Assembly (NCBI GenBank): GCA_024399015.1
Contig: JAKSIC010000021.1
Coordinates: 1-52,623, forward strand
Reading direction: 5' to 3'
From: Fibrobacter sp.
GTDB lineage: Bacteria > Fibrobacterota > Fibrobacteria > Fibrobacterales > Fibrobacteraceae
Length of the DNA stretch: 52,623 nucleotides
Made by a program: the position numbers and the translations under genes. Positions 8,276-16,200 of this stretch are shown here, in pieces. Numbering within the stretch: the stretch's first letter is position 1; each line of letters begins with the position of its first letter. The notes beneath the pieces were generated by a model. That model was given only the letters and a program-made list of their open reading frames with translations, was not told the DNA's origin and ran no database searches.

Positions 8276-8488
8276 ATGAGTCAGGAAAACTTTGAATATA
8301 AAAACGCTATGGAGCGCCTAGAAAACATTTTGGAACGCATTGATAATTCCGAAATGGAGATTGACGAGCTTGCTGGACAGGTTCAGGAAGCTACAGAGCT
8401 ACTCCGTACCTGCAGACAGATTTTGTTGAAGACCGAAAAGAACGTTCAGGAAGCCTTGGCCAGCCTGGATGGCGAAGTTGAAGGATAG
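8276..8488 (+). CDS. xseB: Exodeoxyribonuclease VII small subunit
   Basis: This 70-residue helical protein (MSQENFEYKNAMERLENILE then NSEMEIDELAGQVQEATELL) matches the XseB family in length and in its two-helix coiled-coil pattern. With XseA it forms exonuclease VII, which degrades single-stranded DNA into oligonucleotides in the cytoplasm. The open frame extends upstream to 8219, but the ATG at 8276 begins the conserved domain and is spaced 7 nt from TATATT. The partner xseA is not in this window. The stop is immediately adjacent to the TTG start of the following ABC ATPase gene, so the two are probably co-transcribed. Confidence 0.9.
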   Translation: MSQENFEYKNAMERLENILERIDNSEMEIDELAGQVQEATELLRTCRQILLKTEKNVQEALASLDGEVEG

Positions 8489-9292
8489 TTGACTTTGGAT
8501 ACGCTAGTTCCTGCCCTCGAGGTGGAAAATCTGACGGTAAAGTTCCCCATCCGTGGGGGTGTTCTTGGTAAGGTCAAGAACTATTTTACCGCTGTTGATA
8601 ACGTATCCTTTACGCTGCCCCAGGGTAAGATTCTTTCCATCGTGGGCGAATCTGGCTGTGGAAAGTCCACTCTGGTAAAGTCTCTGGTTGGCCTTGTTCA
8701 GGCTGATTTTGGCTCATACAAGTTGCTGGGCGAAAATGTGAATTTTAAGAATGGGGCTGCGGTTCGAAGGGTCCGCGACCTGGTTCAGATGATTTTCCAG
8801 GATCCCTTCAGTAGCCTGAATCCTCGACAGACGGTTGCGGAAATTTTGACGGCGCCCGTGGTGGCCCGCGGTTTATCCTTTGACGACGCTAGAACGAGGG
8901 CGCAGAAGCTGCTGGACCGCGTTTCTATTCCGGCAGGGGCGCTTGATAAGTTCCCCCACGAATTTTCCGGCGGACAGCGCCAGCGCCTGTGTATTGCACG
9001 AAGCCTTATGGTGGAGCCTAAGGTTCTTTTGTGCGACGAAGTGACTAGTGCACTGGATGTTTCCGTGCAGGCACAGATTCTGCACCTGCTGGATGACTTG
9101 CGTAATGAACTTGGAATTAGCCTTCTGTTTATTAGCCACGATATGCAGGTGGTGCGCGCCTTGAGCGACGATGTGCTAGTAATGTACTTTGGCAAGGTGG
9201 TGGAACGTGGCGAGGCGGACAAGGTTCTTGTAAATCCGCAGCACGAATATACCCAGAAACTTTTGGCAAGTGTTCCTACCATTAAGCGATAA
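8489..9292 (+). CDS. OppF/DppF-type ABC transporter ATP-binding protein (stand-alone)
   Basis: This 267-residue ATPase has Walker A GESGCGKST, signature FSGGQRQRLCIARSL, Walker B VLLCDEVTSALD and switch His in ISHD. The segment GGVLGKVKNYFTAVDNVSF is typical of OppF/DppF subunits of peptide/nickel transporters. The C-terminal extension found in many OppF proteins is mostly missing, ending at HEYTQKLLASVPTIKR. The start is TTG, abutting the xseB stop. No permease, binding protein or OppD is nearby, so it must serve a transporter encoded elsewhere, or the family assignment gives only the ATPase type. It acts at the cytoplasmic face of the inner membrane. Confidence 0.85.
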   Translation: MTLDTLVPALEVENLTVKFPIRGGVLGKVKNYFTAVDNVSFTLPQGKILSIVGESGCGKSTLVKSLVGLVQADFGSYKLLGENVNFKNGAAVRRVRDLVQMIFQDPFSSLNPRQTVAEILTAPVVARGLSFDDARTRAQKLLDRVSIPAGALDKFPHEFSGGQRQRLCIARSLMVEPKVLLCDEVTSALDVSVQAQILHLLDDLRNELGISLLFISHDMQVVRALSDDVLVMYFGKVVERGEADKVLVNPQHEYTQKLLASVPTIKR

Positions 9293-9318
9293 CTGATTTT
9301 TTATTGACTGATTTTTTA
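9292..9318 (+). repeat. Short direct repeat in the ABC-rlmD gap
   Basis: The 12-mer ACTGATTTTTTA occurs at 9292-9303 and again at 9307-9318, with a 15-bp period, between the ABC ATPase stop and the rlmD start. It is probably a local slip duplication. Confidence 0.5.
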
Positions 9319-9319
9319 G

Positions 9320-10600
9320 ATGGCAGACTTCCGCAGAAATTTCAAGGACAAGAGAGGCTTTAAGGTTCACGGCCCCGCTCGTGGCAATGGATCTGCCCGT
9401 GGAGCGAAAGGCGCAGATGAATCCCGCATTGTTGAACTGCGCATCGACAAGATGGTGCAGGGTGGCGAAGGTATGGGACGCTTGTCCGATGGCCGCGTGT
9501 GCTTTGTGGCTGGAGCCCTCCCGGGGGAACTTTGCAAGGTCCTTCTGACATTCCAGAAGAAGGACTTTACCCGCGGGCGCGTACTTGAAGTTGTGGAAGC
9601 AAGCCCTGACCGTGTGAAACCCAAGTGCCCGCTGTATGGTCGCTGCGGAGGCTGTTCCTTGCAGCATCTGGAATCCTCCAAGCAGGCAGAATACTTGGCC
9701 CAGGTGGAACGTGAAAATTTCAAGCGCTTGGCTCATGCGGAATTGCCGGCAGACTTCAAGGTACATACGGGAAATCCCTGGAACTATCGCAATCGCGCCC
9801 GCGTGGTGTTCTGCGGTAATCGCGAAGACGGAGCCCGCTTTGGCTTTCGTGAACAGGAATCCAACCATGCAGTCACTTTTGAAAATTGCCCTGTTCTGAC
9901 CAAGGGACTGAACGAATTTTTGAAAGGTCCGGCCAAGAATTTAAAGGCTCGTGAACTGAATATTTTCGACAACGGAAACGGTCAGGTCAGCTACTATTAC
10001 GATGGCATGCCTGCTGCAGAATTCCAGAAGAATGCGGTAAGCGTTGTGGAAATCGGCGGCAAGAAAATCGAGTCCGATGCCTCCGTGTTTTTCCAAAGCA
10101 ATTTGGGCTTGCTGCCGGAATTGGTGTGCGCTGTACGCAATGCCGTGGATGAGGGTATCAGAAGTGGCGAAGCCAGTGATGAATGGCTCATCGACTTGTT
10201 CAGCGGAGTGGGCTTCTTTGCCGCACTTCTCCAGGACAAGTTTAAACGCGTTACCACGGTGGAACGAGACGATGGTTGCCTAAAGCATGCCAAAGTTAAT
10301 TTGTCTGGAAATGCAGAAAATGTTTCAGCTCCCGCTGAAGACTGGCTTGCAGAAAACGTGGTGGATATTCCGGCCACTTTGATTGTGGACCCGCCCCGTA
10401 CAGGCCTTCCTCCCACAGCTTTGGAAGCTATTGCCAAAAGCTCTGTGAAAAAATTGATTTACGTTTCCTGCGACCCCGTTACACTTGCCCGTGATTTCGC
10501 AAAATTGAGGGAATTCGGGTTTACAATGAAGTCTGCAGAAGCCTTTGCCTTCTATCCGCAGACCCCTCACATGGAAATGCTGGCTATCCTTTCCCGATAG
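9320..10600 (+). CDS. rlmD: 23S rRNA (uracil-5-)-methyltransferase, RlmD/RumA family
   Basis: This 426-residue protein has a basic N-terminus and a TRAM-like beta domain (IVELRIDKMVQGGEGMGRL). The iron-sulfur cysteines follow in CPLYGRCGGC (Cys-x5-Cys-x2-Cys), with a fourth likely in FENCPVL. The SAM-binding motif is LIDLFSGVGFFAALL, and the catalytic cysteine lies in IYVSCDPVTLARD. The family uses S-adenosylmethionine to methylate C5 of a uridine in 23S rRNA (U1939 for RlmD, U747 for RlmC). The intact Cys set favours RlmD-like, but the exact target is not certain. The start is the ATG at 9320, 27 bp after the upstream gene. Confidence 0.88.
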   Translation: MADFRRNFKDKRGFKVHGPARGNGSARGAKGADESRIVELRIDKMVQGGEGMGRLSDGRVCFVAGALPGELCKVLLTFQKKDFTRGRVLEVVEASPDRVKPKCPLYGRCGGCSLQHLESSKQAEYLAQVERENFKRLAHAELPADFKVHTGNPWNYRNRARVVFCGNREDGARFGFREQESNHAVTFENCPVLTKGLNEFLKGPAKNLKARELNIFDNGNGQVSYYYDGMPAAEFQKNAVSVVEIGGKKIESDASVFFQSNLGLLPELVCAVRNAVDEGIRSGEASDEWLIDLFSGVGFFAALLQDKFKRVTTVERDDGCLKHAKVNLSGNAENVSAPAEDWLAENVVDIPATLIVDPPRTGLPPTALEAIAKSSVKKLIYVSCDPVTLARDFAKLREFGFTMKSAEAFAFYPQTPHMEMLAILSR

Positions 10601-10607
10601 TTTTTGT

Positions 10608-10613
10608 TAAATT
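10608..10613 (+). promoter_or_regulatory. Putative -10 element of the 10621-13056 operon
   Basis: TAAATT lies 7 nt before the ATG at 10621. This spacing supports that ATG over the TTG at 10612. Confidence 0.45.
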
Positions 10614-10620
10614 GATTAGC

Positions 10621-11250
10621 ATGATGAAAAAATTGCTAATCGCTCTTGTCCTTTGTGTGATGCTACCTATTGCAGCGTCTGCAAAAAGTTCTAGTTCTGG
10701 CCAGTCCGGTAGTTCCTCCAAGAAAATGGGTGTAGGTGGCTGGATTCAGGCTGGTAATCCTGGTGAACATGCCGGTCTTGACTTTATGATGCGTATGGGC
10801 AATGATATCACCTTGGATATCTACGGCCATTTGTATCTCAGTGATGATGACAATTCCTTTGGTGCATATATCGGTTACTACTGGAATTTCTACCTGAACA
10901 ATCCCAAGGAATTGGGCCGTATGGGCTTCTACGTTGGTCCCACAGCTGGTCTCGGCTTGTGGGATGAAGAATATTGGGTCGACCGTTACGACCATAATGA
11001 TCGTTACTGGTGGCGCGATGAATTCGGCTTTGCCATTCGTGCCGGCGCAACTGGCGGTTTCCAGTGGGAATTCCCGGTAATTCCTTTGCAGCTTTATTTT
11101 GAATTGAGCCCTGTAATCGAATTCCGCTATTATAGCTGGGAAGACGATCATGACTTGAAAAATGGAAAACATGACTACTATGAAGATGATGATGTGGAAT
11201 GGAAGTTTCCGGACTTCTATTTCCGCGTAGGTCTTCGCTTCTGGTTCTAA
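10621..11250 (+). CDS. Outer-membrane beta-barrel protein, first gene of lipoprotein operon
   Basis: This 209-residue protein has a signal peptide (MMKKLLIALVLCVMLPIAASA) and a short Ser/Gly-rich linker. The body is rich in Tyr, Trp, Phe and Gly with alternating strands, ending in FYFRVGLRFWF. The terminal aromatic residue fits the beta-signal of outer-membrane barrels recognised by BamA. With about 185 mature residues it would form an 8-stranded barrel. Acidic loops (WEDDHDLKN, YYEDDDVEW) could bind cations or face the outside. The gene is followed at 12 bp by three small lipoprotein genes. No specific family is recognised. Confidence 0.75.
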   Translation: MMKKLLIALVLCVMLPIAASAKSSSSGQSGSSSKKMGVGGWIQAGNPGEHAGLDFMMRMGNDITLDIYGHLYLSDDDNSFGAYIGYYWNFYLNNPKELGRMGFYVGPTAGLGLWDEEYWVDRYDHNDRYWWRDEFGFAIRAGATGGFQWEFPVIPLQLYFELSPVIEFRYYSWEDDHDLKNGKHDYYEDDDVEWKFPDFYFRVGLRFWF

Positions 11251-11262
11251 TTCGAGGTTTAT

Positions 11263-11700
11263 ATGAAGAAGTTTATTCTTGCTGCTACTGTAGCTCTTTG
11301 CGGTTTTATTGCCGGCTGTATGTCCGAGGAACCTTCTATTTCCTGTGGCCGCGACTGGAATCCCACTGCTCGTGTGGTTGTTGATACTACCAGCGAATTT
11401 GACTTGGCTGACCAGATGATTGTTCAGTTCAAGTATGGTCGTAACTTTGACTTTGCAAAGTTAAAGACCGCTTTCTACGAAGGTACCTTAGCTAACAAGG
11501 GCAAGGAAATCTGGTCCCGCGAAATTCCCGTGACCGATAAGATGGATTCCTACACCCTGCAGGGAAAATCAAAGCACGGTGGTCTCATGACTGCCCGTGA
11601 ACTTAGCCGCCAGAAGCAGCCGGGTTCTGTGGTTGTAGAATTCAGTGCTGACGGCAATGTCATTGCTCAGAAAGAAATCACCTTGGTCAAGACTCGATAA
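11263..11700 (+). CDS. Small lipoprotein (145 aa) with beta-sandwich-like body
   Basis: The lipobox is FIAGC with Cys19. The mature part (residues 20-145) opens with EEPSISCGRDWNPTARV and then shows alternating strands (VVVDTTSEFDLADQMIVQF). It ends with GSVVVEFSADGNVIAQKEIT, suggesting a single beta-sandwich domain. One additional Cys (in SCGRDW) is present. The protein is predicted to be membrane-anchored in the periplasm. It lies 12 bp after the barrel gene and 3 bp before the next lipoprotein, so the products probably work together. The function is unknown and no named family is recognised. Confidence 0.7.
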   Translation: MKKFILAATVALCGFIAGCMSEEPSISCGRDWNPTARVVVDTTSEFDLADQMIVQFKYGRNFDFAKLKTAFYEGTLANKGKEIWSREIPVTDKMDSYTLQGKSKHGGLMTARELSRQKQPGSVVVEFSADGNVIAQKEITLVKTR

Positions 11701-11703
11701 TTT

Positions 11704-12624
11704 ATGAATCTCAAAAGTTTATTTGGCCTTTGTGCCGCATTTGCTCTTTGCGCCTGTAATGATTCCGATGTGACGGTAAGCTATGATTTGAAGGCTCCTG
11801 TAGATGTTGAAATCTGCGTGCAGAGCTTTATCGCCACCTATGATATGGAAGGCGAAGAACGTATGGGAACCATTACCAAGACGTTCGGTGTTTTGAATTA
11901 CTCCAAGGCTGGCGATACCATCAAGGTCAATCGTAAGTACAGCATTGACGCCTCCCAGGGTTATCTGAAGAACTTCATGCCTTCGGAATTGGCCTGGCGT
12001 GTGGAAGAAGTCAATATGTCCGCCGTTGACCGCAATGTCCTCAGCATTGAGGGTCTTAACGAAGGTTATGATTCCTTGGTGAACAAGATTCCTATGCCCA
12101 AGCGCTGGCGTGACCAGTTGCTGAATCCGGACTATAAGCCTCATTTGGCCCGTGCAGAAAAGCATCGTTGGGAAATGGACCACCTGATTAAGGGAACCGT
12201 TCCTGAACGCGCTGACATTACCCAGCTGCTCAAGGACCAGGGCCGTTTGAATTTCGCCTTGATTCAGGTAGACTCTGTGGTGACCAAGGGCTTCCAGCAT
12301 CTGGATAAGAGAAACTGCCTTTGGTACAACGTGTACTTGCACGAAAAGGAAAGTTTCCCCTATTATATCTGGGAACAGCACGTCAACAGCAAGATCATTC
12401 CTGAAAAGTACATGGCTTATAACACTGGTCTTTCTGCAGAATACTCCACGGAATTCGGTATCGCTATCGATGTTGATTCTGGTATTCCTTGCCAGGAACG
12501 TGAAGTGAAGAAGGGCGTTCACACCATGGTGAACCCGACCACAAAGGACACCGTGACCTTCAATAGCCATATCCTTTTGGAACGTCTCTTTACCGTCAAG
12601 AAACCTGGTGAAAACGAAGAGTAG
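11704..12624 (+). CDS. Lipoprotein (306 aa) of unknown function
   Basis: The signal peptide ends in ALCAC, giving lipidated Cys18. The mature protein has a beta-rich first third (VTVSYDLKAPVDVEICVQSF) and a central charged helical region around WRDQLLNPDYKPHLARAEKH. The remainder is mixed and contains NCLWYNVYLHEKESFPYYIW. No catalytic motif or known domain can be recognised. The tight spacing (3 bp on each side) to the flanking lipoproteins indicates a single operon with the barrel at 10621-11250. Confidence 0.7.
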   Translation: MNLKSLFGLCAAFALCACNDSDVTVSYDLKAPVDVEICVQSFIATYDMEGEERMGTITKTFGVLNYSKAGDTIKVNRKYSIDASQGYLKNFMPSELAWRVEEVNMSAVDRNVLSIEGLNEGYDSLVNKIPMPKRWRDQLLNPDYKPHLARAEKHRWEMDHLIKGTVPERADITQLLKDQGRLNFALIQVDSVVTKGFQHLDKRNCLWYNVYLHEKESFPYYIWEQHVNSKIIPEKYMAYNTGLSAEYSTEFGIAIDVDSGIPCQEREVKKGVHTMVNPTTKDTVTFNSHILLERLFTVKKPGENEE

Positions 12625-12627
12625 TTC

Positions 12628-13056
12628 ATGAAGTTCCCTGTTGCACTTGCTTGTTTGGCTGGCTTTGCCTTGATGGGTTGTACGAACCATCCGTCTGCTC
12701 AACAGACTTTGGTGGACGATCGTCACCTTGTCTACGAGGAAACTTACAAGGCTTACGCCAAGGCTGAAGAAGAATATTTGAATCTGCTGTTCAACATCGA
12801 GCGTATGCCCGAAGAAGAAGAACTGTGGATTATGAAGCGCGATAAGATGCTTGAGTTGATGCAACTTAAGGAATTGATGCTGAATGCCCGTGCAGAACTG
12901 GATGAAGCAATGCGCCAGTGGGAAATGCACATGAGCGATATCCAGGCGGAAATGAAAAGCGCAAAGATTGTGAAGTTCAATCCGAACTTTACGGGTGATG
13001 CCGCTCGCAGGACTAGTCCTGGACAATTGCTTCCCGGCGAAATCAACAAGAAATAA
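12628..13056 (+). CDS. Coiled-coil lipoprotein (142 aa)
   Basis: The lipobox is ALMGC with Cys18. The mature part is largely a long amphipathic helix from about residue 35 to 110 (EETYKAYAKAEEEYLNLLF, then MLELMQLKELMLNARAELDE). It ends with a Pro/Gly-rich tail (SPGQLLPGEINKK). The helix suggests oligomerisation or a spacer role in the periplasm, loosely similar to small coiled-coil lipoproteins such as Lpp, although the sequence is not Lpp. It is the last gene of the barrel/lipoprotein operon, and a strong terminator follows 5 bp after the stop. Confidence 0.7.
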   Translation: MKFPVALACLAGFALMGCTNHPSAQQTLVDDRHLVYEETYKAYAKAEEEYLNLLFNIERMPEEEELWIMKRDKMLELMQLKELMLNARAELDEAMRQWEMHMSDIQAEMKSAKIVKFNPNFTGDAARRTSPGQLLPGEINKK

Positions 13057-13061
13057 AAAAT

Positions 13062-13085
13062 GGGGCTTCAAGCCCCTTTTTTTTT
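13062..13085 (+). terminator. Terminator of the 10621-13056 operon
   Basis: The stem GGGGCTT (13062-13068) pairs with AAGCCCC (13070-13076), most likely folding as GGGGC/GCCCC with a TTCAA loop. A run of nine T residues follows (13077-13085). Confidence 0.92.
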
Positions 13086-13149
13086 ACTCATGGTGCCGAT
13101 TCCTGGCTATTGCCATGTGTTATTGCCAACGCCCCAAGGCGAGAGTCGC

Positions 13150-13168
13150 GAACAAACGAAGTTTGTTC
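13150..13168. repeat. Perfect 8-bp hairpin in intergenic region
   Basis: GAACAAAC (13150-13157) pairs perfectly with GTTTGTTC (13161-13168) around a GAA loop. No T-run follows on either strand, so it is not a standard terminator. It belongs to a 100-bp hairpin-rich stretch between two convergent genes and could be part of a dispersed intergenic element. Confidence 0.5.
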
Positions 13169-13190
13169 ATGACCGAGCCGATGGTGTTGA

Positions 13191-13221
13191 AATAATACGT
13201 GGCCTACTGCCACGTATTATT
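13191..13221. repeat. Perfect 13-bp hairpin over the metallopeptidase stop codon
   Basis: AATAATACGTGGC (13191-13203) is the exact reverse complement of 13209-13221, with a 5-nt loop. The hairpin covers the last codons and the stop (13204-13206) of the minus-strand gene. It lacks a U-run, so it may protect the mRNA 3' end, or may have formed by inverted duplication of the gene end. Confidence 0.75.
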
Positions 13222-16200
13222 AAAGCCCATTCCAATGGCGAAGCGGATTCGTGTGGGTGATACGCAGTCCGGCAGCACCGGAATATCGATGGGCTTTACC
13301 TTATGGCCACCACTAAGGTCCTTTTCTTCGCCAATGCGGCTGAGGCCTCTAGCAAAGGTCAAGGAAATGTCCAAAGGAACGCTGTAGAAGATCTTGTTGC
13401 TCATGCGGAAGCTTAAGCCTACGCTGCGGTCCCAGAATCGATGGTCTGTCCATTTGTCCGTATCGATCCAGTCTCCATTCCATGCGGCGCCGATCTGTGC
13501 GAACAGGTCGAAGTAGAAACTGCGGGTACTGAAGATCCAGGCGTGCTTGCGCCAGTCGTCGTAAATGGGGAAGAGGTAATGGACTTCCGCCATGGCGGTC
13601 CTTGTTCCTGACAAGGTGTAGTCTTCGGAGCTTCGGAGGTAGGGGTAGCCTTCCAGGAACAAAGCCTTGTTGTAGTAGGAATCTAGAGTGTCCTTTGTTC
13701 TGCTGCTCCAGTTGACGATGCCGCTGATTTTTCCTCCTGCGGCGAGACGGGCTCCAGTCCATGGGCTCTGCAGGCTTCCGTAAAGGTTCAGACCGATTTC
13801 ATGGATGTCGAATTTCTTGTAGTTGGGCTCGACCTTTCCGCTGCTTGTGACAGTAAAGCTTTCGGCGAAGGTTCCGGGACGGTAGAGGTTGTTGTTGGAA
13901 TACTGGTAATAGAGCAAGGCTCCGTTGCCAGAACCGCTAATGTCGTTTTCGGCATGTTCGCCGTAGAGTCCCAAGGCCGCCATGGCTACAATCTGCTTTT
14001 GATATGTCCAGCTGAAGTAGTCTTCGTACAAGTTGAAGTCGGACCAGTTGTAACCACCGGCGATTTGCAATGTGTCGATGGACTTGAAAATGCTGTAGCC
14101 AGCGTTAGCCACGATGGACTGGGTGGAAACGGCATAGTTGTTGATGCCAAGACTGTCTCCACCATGGGCTTGGACATCTTCGTAACGGACTGTGTCCTTG
14201 CTGGTGTAGTTGGCGTAGGAGTAGGAAAGTCCCAAGTCTAAAGGTGTACTGCGGTTTTCCCAGGCTGCAAAGAATTCCTTTTCAACGGCGGGGAAGAATC
14301 CGTCGACATGTTCAAAGAGTCCTTTGCCCAGTTCAAGAAGCAAACCCAGTTGAACTGTATTCTTTTTCAGGGGGTCGCTGAGGACCACTGCAAGGCCTGC
14401 TTTCACCTTCAGTTGACCATCACCAAAGACGGTAAGATCTGGTGCGCTTTCTGCAAGAGCTAGCATGGGGATGAACAAAGGTACGTTGGGAATAGGCTTG
14501 TAGTTCTGTTCGACACCGGCAAATTCCAGTTCCGGTAGATCCAGCTGTTTTTCAATGCGCTTCAGCGGAGTTCCCTTCAGCACGATTTCCTTGGTGCCTT
14601 CTGTTGTGGTAATGGTGCGTACAGTGTCCTGCACCTTGATGACGCTATCACGGGTGGCGACCGCTGGAATGGAAACGCAGTCTTTTGTAATGAACAGGGC
14701 GCTGTCGATGGCTGCGGAATCTGTGGTATCCGCGAAGAGTGTCTTTTTTTCTGTATTGCAGTCCTGCCAGGTGGTGTCTGCAATCTGGATGATGCTGTCA
14801 CGTTCAGTAACAGAAATGGTGGTGTCTGCCTTTGCCGGCATAAAGGTGCTGTAGGCCAACTTGTAGAGGGAGAAACCATCCTTGTCGTAGTTGGTGTAGT
14901 AGATGGTATCCTTGTTCAGTACGGGAGTGAACGCTCCGCCAACTACGTTGGTGAGGGGGTGTTCTGCTCCAGAATTCAGGCTCTTTTCAATCAGGTTGAA
15001 AATGCCATTGCGGTTGCTAGCGAAAATAATCTTGTCGTCATCAATCCAGTTGACGTCGCGTTCGTCGTATTCGGTGTTGCTTACAACCTTGAAGTTCTTG
15101 CCGTCGGAGTCGATGACTGCAATGCCGCGAACCTTGTTGTCGAAGAAACCGAAGGCGATACGTTTTCCATCGGGGCTGAATTTCGGGCTATAGATGTTGT
15201 AGTAGGTGTACTGGGAGTCCGGAACGAAAATGTCCACGGGGTCTTCAGAAATATAACCCTTGATGTTCTTGGGGTAGGGAACCTTGCTCAGACTGAATCG
15301 GGTGCTGAAGGGTTCGCGGCGAACGAAGGCGACTGTGGTTCCCTGCTTGTCGATGGCGGGGTAGACTGCATCTACCAGGTAGGTGAGCGTAATCTGGTTC
15401 TTGTTGGTGTCGCTTACTGCAATGTCAAAGTGGGCGTGTCCGTCCTTGTCGCGGTTCTGGTAGCTGATGTAGGCCAGCACAGGACCTTGTTCCGGATCTT
15501 CGTAAACGTCGATGCCCTTGTCGAACCAGGGTTTCTTCGCCTTGAATCCGCACTTGGCGTAATCGCCGATGTTGATGGTGGTTGTGCTGTCTTCATCGGA
15601 GGTTTCGATGATGGCGTCTCCTATTTCCACTTTTGCGGAGTCTACCTTTGCGCTATCCAAAGCCGCGACGGAACTATCCTTCGAACCTTTATCCTTTCCG
15701 CTTTCCGCTTTATCCTCTACACTGTCGGCCTTGACGGTGTCAGCTTCCAACGGCATCTTGAAAACGCTTCCGTCGAACCAGGGGCCGCCAAAGTTGGAAA
15801 TGCCATAAATGTGCTTGCCTGCGACAACAGGGAAATCCTGCCAGAATGCGTTTTCAGTAAGCTTGATACCTTCTACAAGTTCTCCAAGGGAATCCTTCTG
15901 GGCCTTGTACTGTTCGGTGATCTCCTTTTTCCAGTTGTTGTACAGTTCCTGTTCGCTGATGCCCAGAACTTCCTTGATGGCTCCGTCCAAAGTCATTCTA
16001 TTGAACTTTGCCAGGTTGTTCCAGATTTTCGGAACAGCGTCTTCACCGTAGTGCTTGTCAATGTACAAGACCAAGGAGAAACCTTGGGTGTAGGGACCAA
16101 GTTCTGCGAACAGGGAATTGTCCGAGAAGTCGTGCATATATTCCAGAGAAAGCAGACTGTCGTTCAAGGCTGCCGTGCGGAGCAACATGTCGCGGTGGGT

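Noticed and set aside
13191-13221. A standard intrinsic terminator for the metallopeptidase gene
   Set aside because: The stem is excellent but there is no U-run on the minus strand, and the hairpin lies over the stop codon.
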